This document shows positions 24,332 to 32,528 of a stretch of DNA of 34,578 nt, piece after piece (position 1 is the stretch's first letter; each line of letters starts with the position of its first letter). Location: assembly GCF_003464085.1 (NCBI RefSeq), contig NZ_QSDR01000041.1, positions 1 to 34,578 on the forward strand, in the 5' to 3' direction. The stretch comes from Clostridium sp. AM58-1XD (GTDB lineage: Bacteria; Bacillota; Clostridia; Lachnospirales; Lachnospiraceae). A model generated the notes under the pieces. The model was not told where the DNA came from, did not search any database, and saw only the letters and a program-made list of their open reading frames with translations. The position numbers were made by a program, and so were the translations under genes.

Positions 24332-25660
24332 ATGACACCAGTTATTACAAAAATGGAAGTTTTTCCGGTGGCAGGAAAGGACTGCATGGAGCTGAATTTA
24401 AGCGGCGCCCATTCTCCATTCTTCACAAGAAACATTGTGATTCTGCATGCTGACAACGGTGAAACCGGCGTAGGAGAAGTTCCAGGAGGACAAAAGATCA
24501 CAAAAGCATTGGAAGAATGTATTCCGTTGGTAGTAGGAACGAAAATCGGGGAATATAAAAGCACGTTGTTAAAGGTGAAACATCATCTGGATTCCAAAGG
24601 GGAAGAGGATGTGAGAGGAAACCAGACATTTGATCTCCGCACAGGCGTCCATGTGCTGACTGCAATCGAAGCTCCGTGCCTGGATCTTCTTGGAAAACAC
24701 CTTGGCGTTCCTGTATGTGAGCTCCTGGGAGACGGACAGCAGAGGGATCGTGTGAGAATGCTCGGCTATCTGTTCTTTGTAGGAGACAGAAATAAAACAG
24801 ACCTTCCTTATGACGAAGAACCGAATGCAGAATGTGAATGGTATAGAATCCGTCATGAAGAGGCGCTTACTGCCGACAAGATCGTGGCATTCGCAAGAGC
24901 GACCCGGGAAAAATATGGATTTCAGGATTTCAAGCTGAAGGGCGGAGTCCTTCCAGGCAATCAGGAAATGGGTGTAATCCGCGCGCTGAAGAAGGAGTTT
25001 CCAGAGTCGAGGATCGATCTCGACCCAAACGGCGGATGGCTTCTGGAAGAGGCTGTGGAGTATGTGAAGGGAATGCAGGGAATTCTTACATACTGTGAAG
25101 ATCCGTGCGGAGCAGAAGGCGTGTATTCAGGAAGAGAAATTATGAGCGAGTTCAGACGCCGCACCGGTTTCCCTACGGCGACCAATATGATCGCTACAGA
25201 CTGGAGAGAAGTTGGTCATGCACTGGAATCTCAGGCAGTGGATATCATCCTGGCAGATCCGCATTTCTGGACCATGAGCGGTTCAGTGAGAGTAGCTCAG
25301 ATGTGCCATGACTTCGGTTACACATGGGGAAGCCATTCCAATAATCACTTTGATATTTCTCTTGCCATGTTTACACAGGTCGGAGCGGCAGTTCCAGGCG
25401 AATACAATGCGTTAGATACCCACTGGATCTGGCAGGAAGGTCTGGAAAGGCTGACGAAAGAACCGCTTCAGATCGTAGACGGCTGCGTGGAAGTTCCGAA
25501 GAAACCTGGTCTGGGCATCGAGGCGGATATGGATCAGATCAGGAAAGCACATCAGCTGTACATGGATCACTGCCTCGGCGGAAGAGACGACGCCATAGGC
25601 ATGCAGTATCTGATTCCGGGATGGAAATTCGATCCGAAGAAGCCGTGCCTGGTAAGATAG
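24332..25660 (+). CDS. gudD: Glucarate dehydratase
   Basis: 442 residues of the enolase superfamily, glucarate dehydratase type. The catalytic K-x-K is in [10 protein letters not shown], metal ligands are in [15 protein letters not shown] and [10 protein letters not shown], and the His/Asp dyad region is in ILADPHFW and SHSNNHFD. The end [19 protein letters not shown] is characteristic of GudD. It dehydrates D-glucarate (and possibly L-idarate) to 5-keto-4-deoxyglucarate. AGGAAGGGAGC precedes the ATG. A paralogue, a TctABC transporter and galactarate dehydratase follow. Confidence 0.93.
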   Translation: MTPVITKMEVFPVAGKDCMELNLSGAHSPFFTRNIVILHADNGETGVGEVPGGQKITKALEECIPLVVGTKIGEYKSTLLKVKHHLDSKGEEDVRGNQTFDLRTGVHVLTAIEAPCLDLLGKHLGVPVCELLGDGQQRDRVRMLGYLFFVGDRNKTDLPYDEEPNAECEWYRIRHEEALTADKIVAFARATREKYGFQDFKLKGGVLPGNQEMGVIRALKKEFPESRIDLDPNGGWLLEEAVEYVKGMQGILTYCEDPCGAEGVYSGREIMSEFRRRTGFPTATNMIATDWREVGHALESQAVDIILADPHFWTMSGSVRVAQMCHDFGYTWGSHSNNHFDISLAMFTQVGAAVPGEYNALDTHWIWQEGLERLTKEPLQIVDGCVEVPKKPGLGIEADMDQIRKAHQLYMDHCLGGRDDAIGMQYLIPGWKFDPKKPCLVR

Positions 25661-25678
25661 AAGGTTTCCTTGGCAGAC

Positions 25679-25785
25679 GCTGTGAAAAAAGAATAAAGCG
25701 CTGCCGCCGACACCAGATGGAGTGACTTGGCCACCGCCTGGAACGGAATCTGGTATCGGCGGCATGGCAGATTCACTTTGACAGC
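25679..25785. terminator. Foldback element C between the two gud genes
   Basis: Inner 16-bp stem (25703-25718 with 25748-25763, one C-A mismatch) around the loop core at 25722-25744 (GTGACTTGGCCAC, C, GCCTGGAAC). Imperfect outer arms (GCTGTGAAAAAAG on the left, CTTTGACAGC on the right) are related to those of elements E, F and G. Following gudD, it probably ends or attenuates that transcript, and a new promoter lies beyond it. Confidence 0.78.
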
Positions 25786-25829
25786 GCCCGGCAATTAGAG
25801 TTCCTTATAGAAGCAATCAATATTACCAA

Positions 25830-25859
25830 TTGGATTATAAAAAACTCCCATGTTAGAAT
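25830..25859 (+). promoter_or_regulatory. Promoter of the second glucarate dehydratase-type gene
   Basis: TTGGAT (25830-25835), 18 bases, TAGAAT (25854-25859), 47 bases before the start codon and immediately after foldback element C. Confidence 0.5.
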
Positions 25860-25905
25860 ATGTACAGCAAATTTGTGCAGAACGACAAAGAAAAGGGGAA
25901 GCAAT

Positions 25906-27261
25906 ATGATGGAACGTAAAGGAACACCAATCGTAACAGATATGCAGGTGATACCGGTAGCCGGCTATGACAGCATGCTGATGACACTCAGCGGAGCACA
26001 CGCTCCATGGTTCACCAGAAACCTTGTTATTTTAAAAGATGACGCCGGTCATACGGGAATTGGGGAAATTCACGGAGGAGACTATACTTGTGAAGCACTG
26101 AAAAGCTGCGCGCCTCTCGTGGTCGGAAAACAGATTGGTACGTACCGTTCCATTCTGGACGCCATTCACAAATCGGCAAAGCGCGCCGAGGAGGATGACG
26201 GAGAGGGAATCCAGACGCTGGACATCAGCAAACTGAAGTTTGTTGTAAAGGCGGAATGGGCAATTGAATGCGCTCTGCTGGATCTTCTGGGACAGTATCT
26301 GGACCTTCCGATGTGCGAGCTGTTAGGAGACGGTAAACAGAGGGATAAGGTAGAGACTCTTGGATATTTATTTTACGTGAGCGACAGGCGGAAGGCGACA
26401 GGCAGTCTGCCATACATAGATGAATCAGACAGCAATGACAGATGGTACAGGCTGCGCCGCCAGGAAATGCTCACTCCTGACAGGATCGTAGAACAGGCTC
26501 AGGTGCTCAATGAAAAATACGGTTTCAGAAACTTTAAATTAAAGGGAGGCGTGTTAAAGGGAGCGGAGGAAATGGAAGCGATCAAAGCCTTGAAAAAGGC
26601 ATTTCCATCCGGCCGCATCAACATCGACCCCAACGGAGCATGGAGCCTTAAGGAAGCGGTTGAAATCTGCCGGCCGATGGAGGGAATTCTCACATACGTA
26701 GAGGATCCGTGCGGCCCGGAGGCAGGCTTTTCAAGCAGAGAGGTGATGGCAGAATTTAAGAACTCGGTAAATCTTCCCGTTGCCACCAATATGATAGCAA
26801 CCGACTGGAGACAGTTTTACCATGCGGCGGCACTTAAATCTGTGGATATCGTTCTGGCAGACCCTCATTTCTGGGGATTCGGCGGAAGCGTCCGTATAGC
26901 GCAGATCTTAAACGACTGGGGCCTGACATGGGGAAGCCATTCCAATAACCATTTCGACATTACTTTGACAGCATTTGCCCATGTGGCTGCAGCGGCTCCG
27001 GGAAATCCCACAGCGCTTGACACTCACTGGATCTGGCAGGACGGACAGAATTTATTAAAAGATACTCCGCAGATTGTAGATGGTTACCTTCAGGTACCGG
27101 ATAAGCCGGGTATGGGCGTAACCATTGATATGGAAAAAGTTATGGAAGCAAACGCATTGTATAACAGCCTTCCGTCTCATGACAGAGATGACGCGATGGC
27201 TATGCAGTACCTGATTCCAAACTGGAAATACGACTGCAAAAAACCTGCGCTCGTCAGGTAA
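25906..27261 (+). CDS. Second glucarate dehydratase-like enzyme (GudD/GudX family)
   Basis: 451 residues from the ATG at 25906 (AAAGGGGAAG upstream). It is clearly a paralogue of the 24332 product and keeps every active-site motif: [42 protein letters not shown] and SHSNNHFD. The C-terminal end is MQYLIPNWKYDCKKPALVR. An insert about residues 165-175 (ATGSLPYIDES) differs. It may act on another diacid stereoisomer or assemble with GudD; E. coli GudX is a poorly active relative, so activity is not assured. Confidence 0.88.
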   Translation: MMERKGTPIVTDMQVIPVAGYDSMLMTLSGAHAPWFTRNLVILKDDAGHTGIGEIHGGDYTCEALKSCAPLVVGKQIGTYRSILDAIHKSAKRAEEDDGEGIQTLDISKLKFVVKAEWAIECALLDLLGQYLDLPMCELLGDGKQRDKVETLGYLFYVSDRRKATGSLPYIDESDSNDRWYRLRRQEMLTPDRIVEQAQVLNEKYGFRNFKLKGGVLKGAEEMEAIKALKKAFPSGRINIDPNGAWSLKEAVEICRPMEGILTYVEDPCGPEAGFSSREVMAEFKNSVNLPVATNMIATDWRQFYHAAALKSVDIVLADPHFWGFGGSVRIAQILNDWGLTWGSHSNNHFDITLTAFAHVAAAAPGNPTALDTHWIWQDGQNLLKDTPQIVDGYLQVPDKPGMGVTIDMEKVMEANALYNSLPSHDRDDAMAMQYLIPNWKYDCKKPALVR

Positions 27262-27283
27262 AAGAAAGAAAAGGGGAAAAAAT

Positions 27284-27781
27284 ATGTTTATTAAAAAGTA
27301 TGGAGACATAATCGTCGGTCTGTTCTTTATGATTTTATCGGCCGGTATGATGGTTATGGCTAAGATGCTTCCGAAATCAACGGTTATGGATATCGGCCCG
27401 GATTTCATGCCAATGTGTATCGGAGTTCTTACCTTCATTCTGGCAGCGGCCCTCGTATTTTTAAACGTTAAAAATAGAAAGGACCGCATTGTTCAGGCGG
27501 AAGCAGAAGGAAAAGACAATTTGGATTATAAGCGCGTGCTTACGAGCTTTATCATCATTCTGGTTTATGTATTTATCCTTCAGCCTATAGGTTTTATCAT
27601 TTCAACAATTGTTTATCTGCCGATCCAGATGTTCATTCTGGCGCCGTCAGACAGGAGGGGAAAAAAGGATATCGTTCACCTGACCGTGCTTTCGGTTATA
27701 TTTACCTTCGTCGTATTCTTCCTGTTCCGCTACGGATTCAAGATTGTGCTTCCGGCAGGTATCTTTACGATTAACTTATAG
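27284..27781 (+). CDS. tctB: Tripartite carboxylate transporter small membrane subunit TctB
   Basis: 165 residues with four predicted membrane helices (about 8-28, 42-61, 86-120 as a split pair, 135-155), the TctB pattern. AAAGGGG lies upstream of the ATG. It precedes tctA by 11 bases. With TctA and the TctC binding protein it forms a secondary transporter, here presumably for glucarate or galactarate. Confidence 0.88.
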   Translation: MFIKKYGDIIVGLFFMILSAGMMVMAKMLPKSTVMDIGPDFMPMCIGVLTFILAAALVFLNVKNRKDRIVQAEAEGKDNLDYKRVLTSFIIILVYVFILQPIGFIISTIVYLPIQMFILAPSDRRGKKDIVHLTVLSVIFTFVVFFLFRYGFKIVLPAGIFTINL

Positions 27782-27792
27782 GGGGGAAAACT

Positions 27793-28746
27793 ATGAATGC
27801 TTTAGCATCTTTAGGAAATGCGTTTGTTAGTATCTGCCATCCGATGTCGTTGCTGCTCATGGCAGCAGGCGTGGCAGTTGGTATTATTTTCGGTTCCATT
27901 CCGGGACTTTCCGCAGCAATGGCAGTTGCACTTTTTCTGCCGCTGACGTTCAGCATGACGCCTTCTATCGGCATGAACCTGCTGGTAGCCGTTTACATTG
28001 GAGGTATCTCCGGCGGTCTGATCTCTGCGATCCTGCTGAATATGCCGGGTACGGCTTCATCGATCGCCACCTGTTTTGACGGACACCCCATGGCTAAGAA
28101 AGGGGAGGCAGGAAAGGCTCTTGGATATGGTATCGTATTCTCATTCCTGGGCTCCGTATTCTCATTTATTATTCTGACATTCTGTGCGCCGCTACTGGCA
28201 GATATCGCATTGAAATTTACACCGGCGGAGAACTTCGGAATTTCCTTCTTTGCACTGACCATGGTGGCAGTACTGGCTTCCGGTTCTATGGTAAAGGGCG
28301 TTCTGGCCGGTATGCTGGGCCTGATTTTCGCGCTGGTAGGAATGGCACCGATCGACGGTACACCTAGGTTTACATTTGGAAACAGCTCCCTGATGGCTGG
28401 TTTTGATACGCTTCCAACTTTGATCGGTATCTTCGCTATTTCAGAAATCCTGATTACCGCAGAGTCCATGGGAAATGGAAAGCTGGAAACGATCAAGATG
28501 AAACCGGTAAAGGGCTTTGGATTTACATGGAAGGAATTCGTTTACCAGCTTCCGAATGCTCTCCGTTCCGCACTCATCGGTACAGGAATCGGCATTCTTC
28601 CCGGTATCGGAGGAAGTACGTCAGGTATGCTTTCTTATGTAACAGCCAAAAACATGTCAAAACATCCGGAAGAATTTGGAAAGGGATGTCCGGATGGGAT
28701 CGTAGCTACGGAAACGGCGAACAACGCTACAATCGGCGGAGCATGA
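27793..28746 (+). CDS. tctA: Tripartite carboxylate transporter large subunit TctA, N-terminal fragment
   Basis: 317 residues of the ~500-residue TctA permease, with hydrophobic helices and the family motifs GSIPGLSAAMAVALFLPLTF and GGISGGLISAILLNMPGTASS. GGGGGG precedes the ATG. The conserved segment ANNATIGGA should run on as MIPLLVLGIPGDGVTA, but the frame stops at 28746. One base is missing near 28741-28743. The rest continues in the overlapping frame. Confidence 0.9.
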   Translation: MNALASLGNAFVSICHPMSLLLMAAGVAVGIIFGSIPGLSAAMAVALFLPLTFSMTPSIGMNLLVAVYIGGISGGLISAILLNMPGTASSIATCFDGHPMAKKGEAGKALGYGIVFSFLGSVFSFIILTFCAPLLADIALKFTPAENFGISFFALTMVAVLASGSMVKGVLAGMLGLIFALVGMAPIDGTPRFTFGNSSLMAGFDTLPTLIGIFAISEILITAESMGNGKLETIKMKPVKGFGFTWKEFVYQLPNALRSALIGTGIGILPGIGGSTSGMLSYVTAKNMSKHPEEFGKGCPDGIVATETANNATIGGA

Positions 28747-29300
28747 TTCCGCTTCTCGTACTCGGCATTCCGGGAGACGGAGTTACGGCCATGATGCTGG
28801 GCGGTTTCCTGATTCATGGACTGTCCGCAGGACCGCTGCTGTTTGTAAAGAATGCAGATGTCGTATATGGAATTTTTGCAGCATGTATGATTTGCAGTCT
28901 GTTTATGCTGATTATCGAATTCTTTGGCATTAAGGCTTTTGTACAGTTGTTAAGAGTTCCGAAACACATCCTCATGCCTCTGATTCTGGTGCTGTGCTGC
29001 GTAGGAGCATATGCGACAAACAACCGTATTTTCGACGTTCAGTCCATTATCCTGTTCGGCGTTGTCGGATACCTGTATCACAAATTCAGACTGCCGACCA
29101 CTCCGTTCGTGCTTTGCTTCCTGATTGGAGAAATGGTGGAGACATACCTGCGGCGCGGTATCATGCAGTACAAATCATTTGGAGCATTCTTCAAGAGACC
29201 GATTTTCGATGCGTTCTTCTTTATTGCCATCGGAGTTGTGGTATGGTCCATCTATAAAGAATGGAAAATGTACAAGGCAAAGAAACAGGCGGAAGCATAA
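28743..29300 (+). CDS. tctA: TctA, C-terminal fragment
   Basis: 185 residues beginning MIPLLVLGIPGDGVTAMMLGGFLIHG, the second conserved TctA motif, followed by further membrane helices and a basic C-terminal end. It is the remainder of the 27793 gene after a one-base loss, not a separate gene; no ribosome site precedes it. Confidence 0.88.
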   Translation: MIPLLVLGIPGDGVTAMMLGGFLIHGLSAGPLLFVKNADVVYGIFAACMICSLFMLIIEFFGIKAFVQLLRVPKHILMPLILVLCCVGAYATNNRIFDVQSIILFGVVGYLYHKFRLPTTPFVLCFLIGEMVETYLRRGIMQYKSFGAFFKRPIFDAFFFIAIGVVVWSIYKEWKMYKAKKQAEA

Positions 29301-29349
29301 ACTGCCCGTAAATGCTTCATAACCGACAGATTATAAACAGATATCACCT

Positions 29350-29370
29350 CCTGCCCCGGCTGTGGGCAGG
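29350..29370 (+). other. Intercistronic hairpin before tctC
   Basis: CCTGCCC (29350-29356) pairs with GGGCAGG (29364-29370) around a 7-base loop, with no T-tract after it. Such hairpins between permease and binding-protein genes often protect the downstream mRNA and raise binding-protein yield; a weak terminator is the alternative. Confidence 0.55.
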
Positions 29371-29410
29371 GGTTATATAAAAGGGAAAAAATAAAAAGGA
29401 GAATAAAACT

Positions 29411-30454
29411 ATGAAGAAGAAATTGTTAGTAACTGTACTGGCAGCTGGTATGGCACTTAGCCTTGCAGCGTGCGGAGGTAGCTCTGCAGATTCAACAACA
29501 GCAGCAAAAGCGGACGGAAATAAAACGACAGAGAGCAAGGCGGAAGGCGGCGCTGCAGAGGGCGGTGCGACAGAATGGAAGCCGGAGACTACGGTTTCTA
29601 TCGTTGTACCAGCTGGAGCAGGTGGAAATACAGACCTTTCTGCACGTGTATTCGCTGAGTATGCAAAGAAAATGACAGGCGCTGACTTTATCGTTGTCAA
29701 TGCAAACGGAGCAGCAGGTTCTGTAGCAGCAAACCAGGTTCTGTCAGCAGCTCCAGACGGACACACATTTCTTTACGGACATACACTTGTAAACGTTGCA
29801 AATATCGCAGGTGTTACGGATTATAACTATACGGCATTTAAATTAGGCCCGACATTCGCTCTTGATCCGGCACAGCAGTTATATGTAAATCCTGAAAAAT
29901 ATGCGGATTTAAATGCATTCGTGGAAGCAGCAAAAGCAGCCCCAGGACAGTTAAAGGCATGTACAGAGGTTGGCGCATATACATATTATGAACTTCTTGC
30001 TTTCGAGAAGGCAGCAGGAATCGACCTCGACCTGGTAGACGTCGGCTCCAACTCAGACAAGATCGCAGCGATGTTATCCGGACAGGTTGACTTAATGCCA
30101 GGCGCTTACATCAACTGCAAGGACTATCTGGAAGCAGGACAGTTTGCATGTATCGGCGCTCCGACAGAAGAACGGTACGAATTAATCAAGGACATCCCGA
30201 CTCTGAAAGAGCAGGGCGTTGATCTTGTATATCCTGACTGTGAGTTCTCCTTCTACTTCCCGAAGGAAACACCGGATGAAGTAATCACATGGTATGAGAA
30301 TCTCGTTCAGCAGATGACATCTGATCCGGAAGCTCAGGAAGCAATTGCAAAGGTTGAGATGATGCCGAACTACAAGAGCGCGGCAGATTCTGAAAAAGTG
30401 GAAGAAGAAATGTACAATACGATCAAGGGAATCGCTGACGAGCTGGTTAAATAA
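29411..30454 (+). CDS. tctC: Tripartite carboxylate transporter substrate-binding lipoprotein TctC
   Basis: 347 residues. Lipoprotein signal peptide MKKKLLVTVLAAGMALSLAAC with the lipobox LAAC, then a Ser/Thr/Lys/Glu-rich linker and a TctC (Bug-type) binding domain (TVSIVVPAGAGGNTDLSARV, VVNANGAAGSVAANQV, APDGHTFLYG). It is lipid-anchored outside the membrane and hands substrate to TctAB. The neighbouring dehydratases suggest an aldarate ligand. Confidence 0.92.
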   Translation: MKKKLLVTVLAAGMALSLAACGGSSADSTTAAKADGNKTTESKAEGGAAEGGATEWKPETTVSIVVPAGAGGNTDLSARVFAEYAKKMTGADFIVVNANGAAGSVAANQVLSAAPDGHTFLYGHTLVNVANIAGVTDYNYTAFKLGPTFALDPAQQLYVNPEKYADLNAFVEAAKAAPGQLKACTEVGAYTYYELLAFEKAAGIDLDLVDVGSNSDKIAAMLSGQVDLMPGAYINCKDYLEAGQFACIGAPTEERYELIKDIPTLKEQGVDLVYPDCEFSFYFPKETPDEVITWYENLVQQMTSDPEAQEAIAKVEMMPNYKSAADSEKVEEEMYNTIKGIADELVK

Positions 30455-30481
30455 TTATACACTCAGCTGAAAAGTTACAAA

Positions 30482-30529
30482 GAGGGCGCTGTAAAAGTAA
30501 AATGATGTATTCTCTTTTGCAGCGCCCTC
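30482..30529 (+). terminator. Foldback element G after tctC
   Basis: A 16-bp stem, GAGGGCGCTGTAAAAG (30482-30497) with CTTTTGCAGCGCCCTC (30514-30529), including one G-U pair. The arm matches those of elements E and F (GAGGGTGTTGCAAAAG) at most places, with C/T differences that keep pairing. It lacks the loop core. Probably terminates the tct transcript. Confidence 0.75.
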
Positions 30530-30655
30530 ATTCTATCAAACAGGTATGCGTATGGAACGTGCAGAATCGTGCAGCGGCTTGACGAACAGGCCGGAACAGC
30601 TCCTGCAGCTTTCTTTAATGCGGGGAAGCGGGCGCATGACAGTAAGGAGGAAAAA

Positions 30656-30815
30656 ATGGGCAGCCTTTATATATAAAAATTAAAGATGAAGATAATGTGG
30701 CGATTGCCGTAAATGAAATAAAAGCAGGAACAGAAGTGATGGAGGGAATCACGGCGCGCATGATATTCCCCAGGCGCATAAAATTGCTCTCTGCGACATA
30801 AAAAAGGACAGTCCG
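30656..30815 (+). CDS. garD: GarD N-terminal part, broken by two single-base losses
   Basis: The true start is ATG 30656 with AAGGAGG just upstream. As given it reads only MGSLYI before a stop. One base missing near 30673 restores [19 protein letters not shown], and another missing near 30759 (GCGCGCATGAT) restores [19 protein letters not shown], which runs into the intact main frame. This is the N-terminal SAF domain of galactarate dehydratase. With both repairs the gene 30656-32171 encodes 505 residues. Confidence 0.75.
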
Positions 30816-32171
30816 GTGATTCGCTACGGAGTAGTTCTGGGATATGCCGTCGACGATATCAGACGGGGAGACTGGATTAATGAATATATGCTGAAGCTCC
30901 CTACGCCGCCGGATGTGGACAGCATGGAGTTTGCAACCAATCTTGTAACAGAGCTTCCGGACCCGCCGACAGAGGTATGGGAAGGATATCGCAATCCGAA
31001 CGGGGGACCGGCCGGGACGAGGAATATTCTTGGAATCAGCACAACGGTGCAGTGCGTGACAGGAGTACTGAATGTTGCCGTAGACAGGATGAAAAAGGAA
31101 CTTCTTCCAAAATATCCGAATGTGGACGATATCGTTCCGATCAACCATGCATATGGCTGCGGCGTAGCAATCAATGCTCCGGAGGCGGCAATTCCGATCC
31201 GGGCTTTAAGAAACCTGGCAAAACATCCGAATTTCGGCGGTCAGCTGATGGTGGTAAGTCTTGGATGTGAAAAGCTTACGGTCGAAAAGCTTCTGGATGA
31301 GGCGGACATCACACCGGACAATGTCATTGTACTCCAGGAGCTGACGGGATTTGAGGCGATGATATCCGCCCTCATGGAAATGGCGGAAAAAAAGCTGAAA
31401 ATACTCAATGAAAGAAAGCGGGAAACGCTGCCGCTTTCCGATCTTCTGATCGGTATGCAGTGTGGAGGAAGCGATGCGTTTTCCGGCGTGACAGCCAATC
31501 CCTCAGCCGGGTACGCAGCCGATATGCTGGTCAAAGGGGGAGCGACCGTATTGTTTTCAGAGGTTACGGAGGTTCGTGACGGCGTATATCTCCTGGCGCA
31601 GCGGTGTGTAGACGAAAAAGTGGGAAATAAACTGACATCTGAAATGAAGTGGTACGATGACTATCTTTTAAACGGAGAGGTGGATCGAAGCGCCAATCCC
31701 ACTCCAGGAAATAAAAAGGGAGGCCTTGCCAATATCGTGGAAAAGGCCATGGGCTCCATTGCAAAATCAGGAACATCTCCGATTGTGGAGGTGCTGTCCC
31801 CGGCGGAGAAACCGTCAAAACACGGCCTGATCTATGCGGCTACGCCTGCCAGTGATATCGTCTGCGGCCCCTGTCAGCTCGCTTCCGGTATTGGCCTTCA
31901 GGTCTTTATGACGGGACGGGGAACACCTTACGGGCTGGCAATTGCACCCGTCATCAAGGTCTGCTCCAGAAATGATATGAAAGAACAGTGGCCTGACCTG
32001 ATCGACGTAAACGCAGGGCCGGCCGCAACGGGAGAAGCTGGGATATCCGATATCGGCACTCTTTTGTTCAGGGAGATTATCGACGTAGCCAGTGGAAGAA
32101 AACAGTCCTTTGCAGAAAAATACAAACTGCATAACGATATGTGCATCTTTAATCCGGCGCCGATCACCTGA
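30816..32171 (+). CDS. garD: Galactarate dehydratase GarD, main fragment
   Basis: 451 residues from the first available GTG, though the real start lies upstream at 30656. It follows the E. coli GarD pattern closely: [100 protein letters not shown] and the ending FNPAPIT. GarD (UxaA family) dehydrates galactarate, giving the same 5-keto-4-deoxyglucarate made from glucarate by GudD, so the locus funnels two diacids to one product. No aldolase or tartronate semialdehyde reductase gene is in the window. Confidence 0.92.
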   Translation: MIRYGVVLGYAVDDIRRGDWINEYMLKLPTPPDVDSMEFATNLVTELPDPPTEVWEGYRNPNGGPAGTRNILGISTTVQCVTGVLNVAVDRMKKELLPKYPNVDDIVPINHAYGCGVAINAPEAAIPIRALRNLAKHPNFGGQLMVVSLGCEKLTVEKLLDEADITPDNVIVLQELTGFEAMISALMEMAEKKLKILNERKRETLPLSDLLIGMQCGGSDAFSGVTANPSAGYAADMLVKGGATVLFSEVTEVRDGVYLLAQRCVDEKVGNKLTSEMKWYDDYLLNGEVDRSANPTPGNKKGGLANIVEKAMGSIAKSGTSPIVEVLSPAEKPSKHGLIYAATPASDIVCGPCQLASGIGLQVFMTGRGTPYGLAIAPVIKVCSRNDMKEQWPDLIDVNAGPAATGEAGISDIGTLLFREIIDVASGRKQSFAEKYKLHNDMCIFNPAPIT

Positions 32172-32188
32172 TGAGTTTTAATACTTTT

Positions 32189-32313
32189 CACGAGGGTGTT
32201 GCAAAAGTCGAATCCGCATTGCCGTCGATACCAGATTTTGTTCCAATCAGTGGACAAGTCATTACATCTGGTATCGGCGGCAATGCTTTATTCCTTTTTG
32301 CAACATCCTCGTG
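32189..32313. repeat. Foldback element E (125 bp), core in reverse orientation
   Basis: Outer arms CACGAGGGTGTTGCAAAAG (32189-32207) and CTTTTTGCAACATCCTCGTG (32294-32313), inner 21-bp stem (32216-32236 with 32266-32286, one mismatch), and the loop core on the minus strand at 32240-32262 (a diverged copy reading ATGACTTGTCCAC, then TGATTGGAAC). It follows garD and may terminate it. Relative to the copy at the window end, the whole element is inverted. Confidence 0.85.
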
Positions 32314-32528
32314 GTGATATTTACCGCCATAATAATAACATGTTCTTTATCAACATTTTCTTTATTAAGTGCGTAAATATATAAAAAAACAGGCTGACGA
32401 TTAAAAATGTAAAATATAATTATATAAATTATCGTAATACCGTTAGTTAAAGAGGACGGATGGACAAGGTTACAAAAGAGGGGTAATATTTTACTGTAAA
32501 GGGTGACTTTTAGATAAGGGGGATTTAC
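32314..32528. other. AT-rich leader of the PrpR-type regulator gene
   Basis: No coding frame is seen. A TATAAT lies at about 32414-32419 but lacks a good -35. No GG-N10-GC sigma-54 site is evident. The regulator's ribosome site AAGGGGG precedes 32529. Confidence 0.4.

Noticed and set aside
25679..25785. tRNA or riboswitch in the foldback elements
   Set aside because: The loop core does not form a cloverleaf or match a riboswitch I know, and the elements sit at 3' ends rather than in leaders.
28527..28742. Frame upstream of 28743 as part of a separate protein
   Set aside because: Those codons are a shadow of tctA; sensible TctA sequence begins in this frame only at MIPLLVLG.
30593..30606. 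Sigma-54 promoter before garD (GG-N10-GC)
   Set aside because: Only the dinucleotides match; the surrounding bases are poor and the local regulator lacks the GAFTGA loop.
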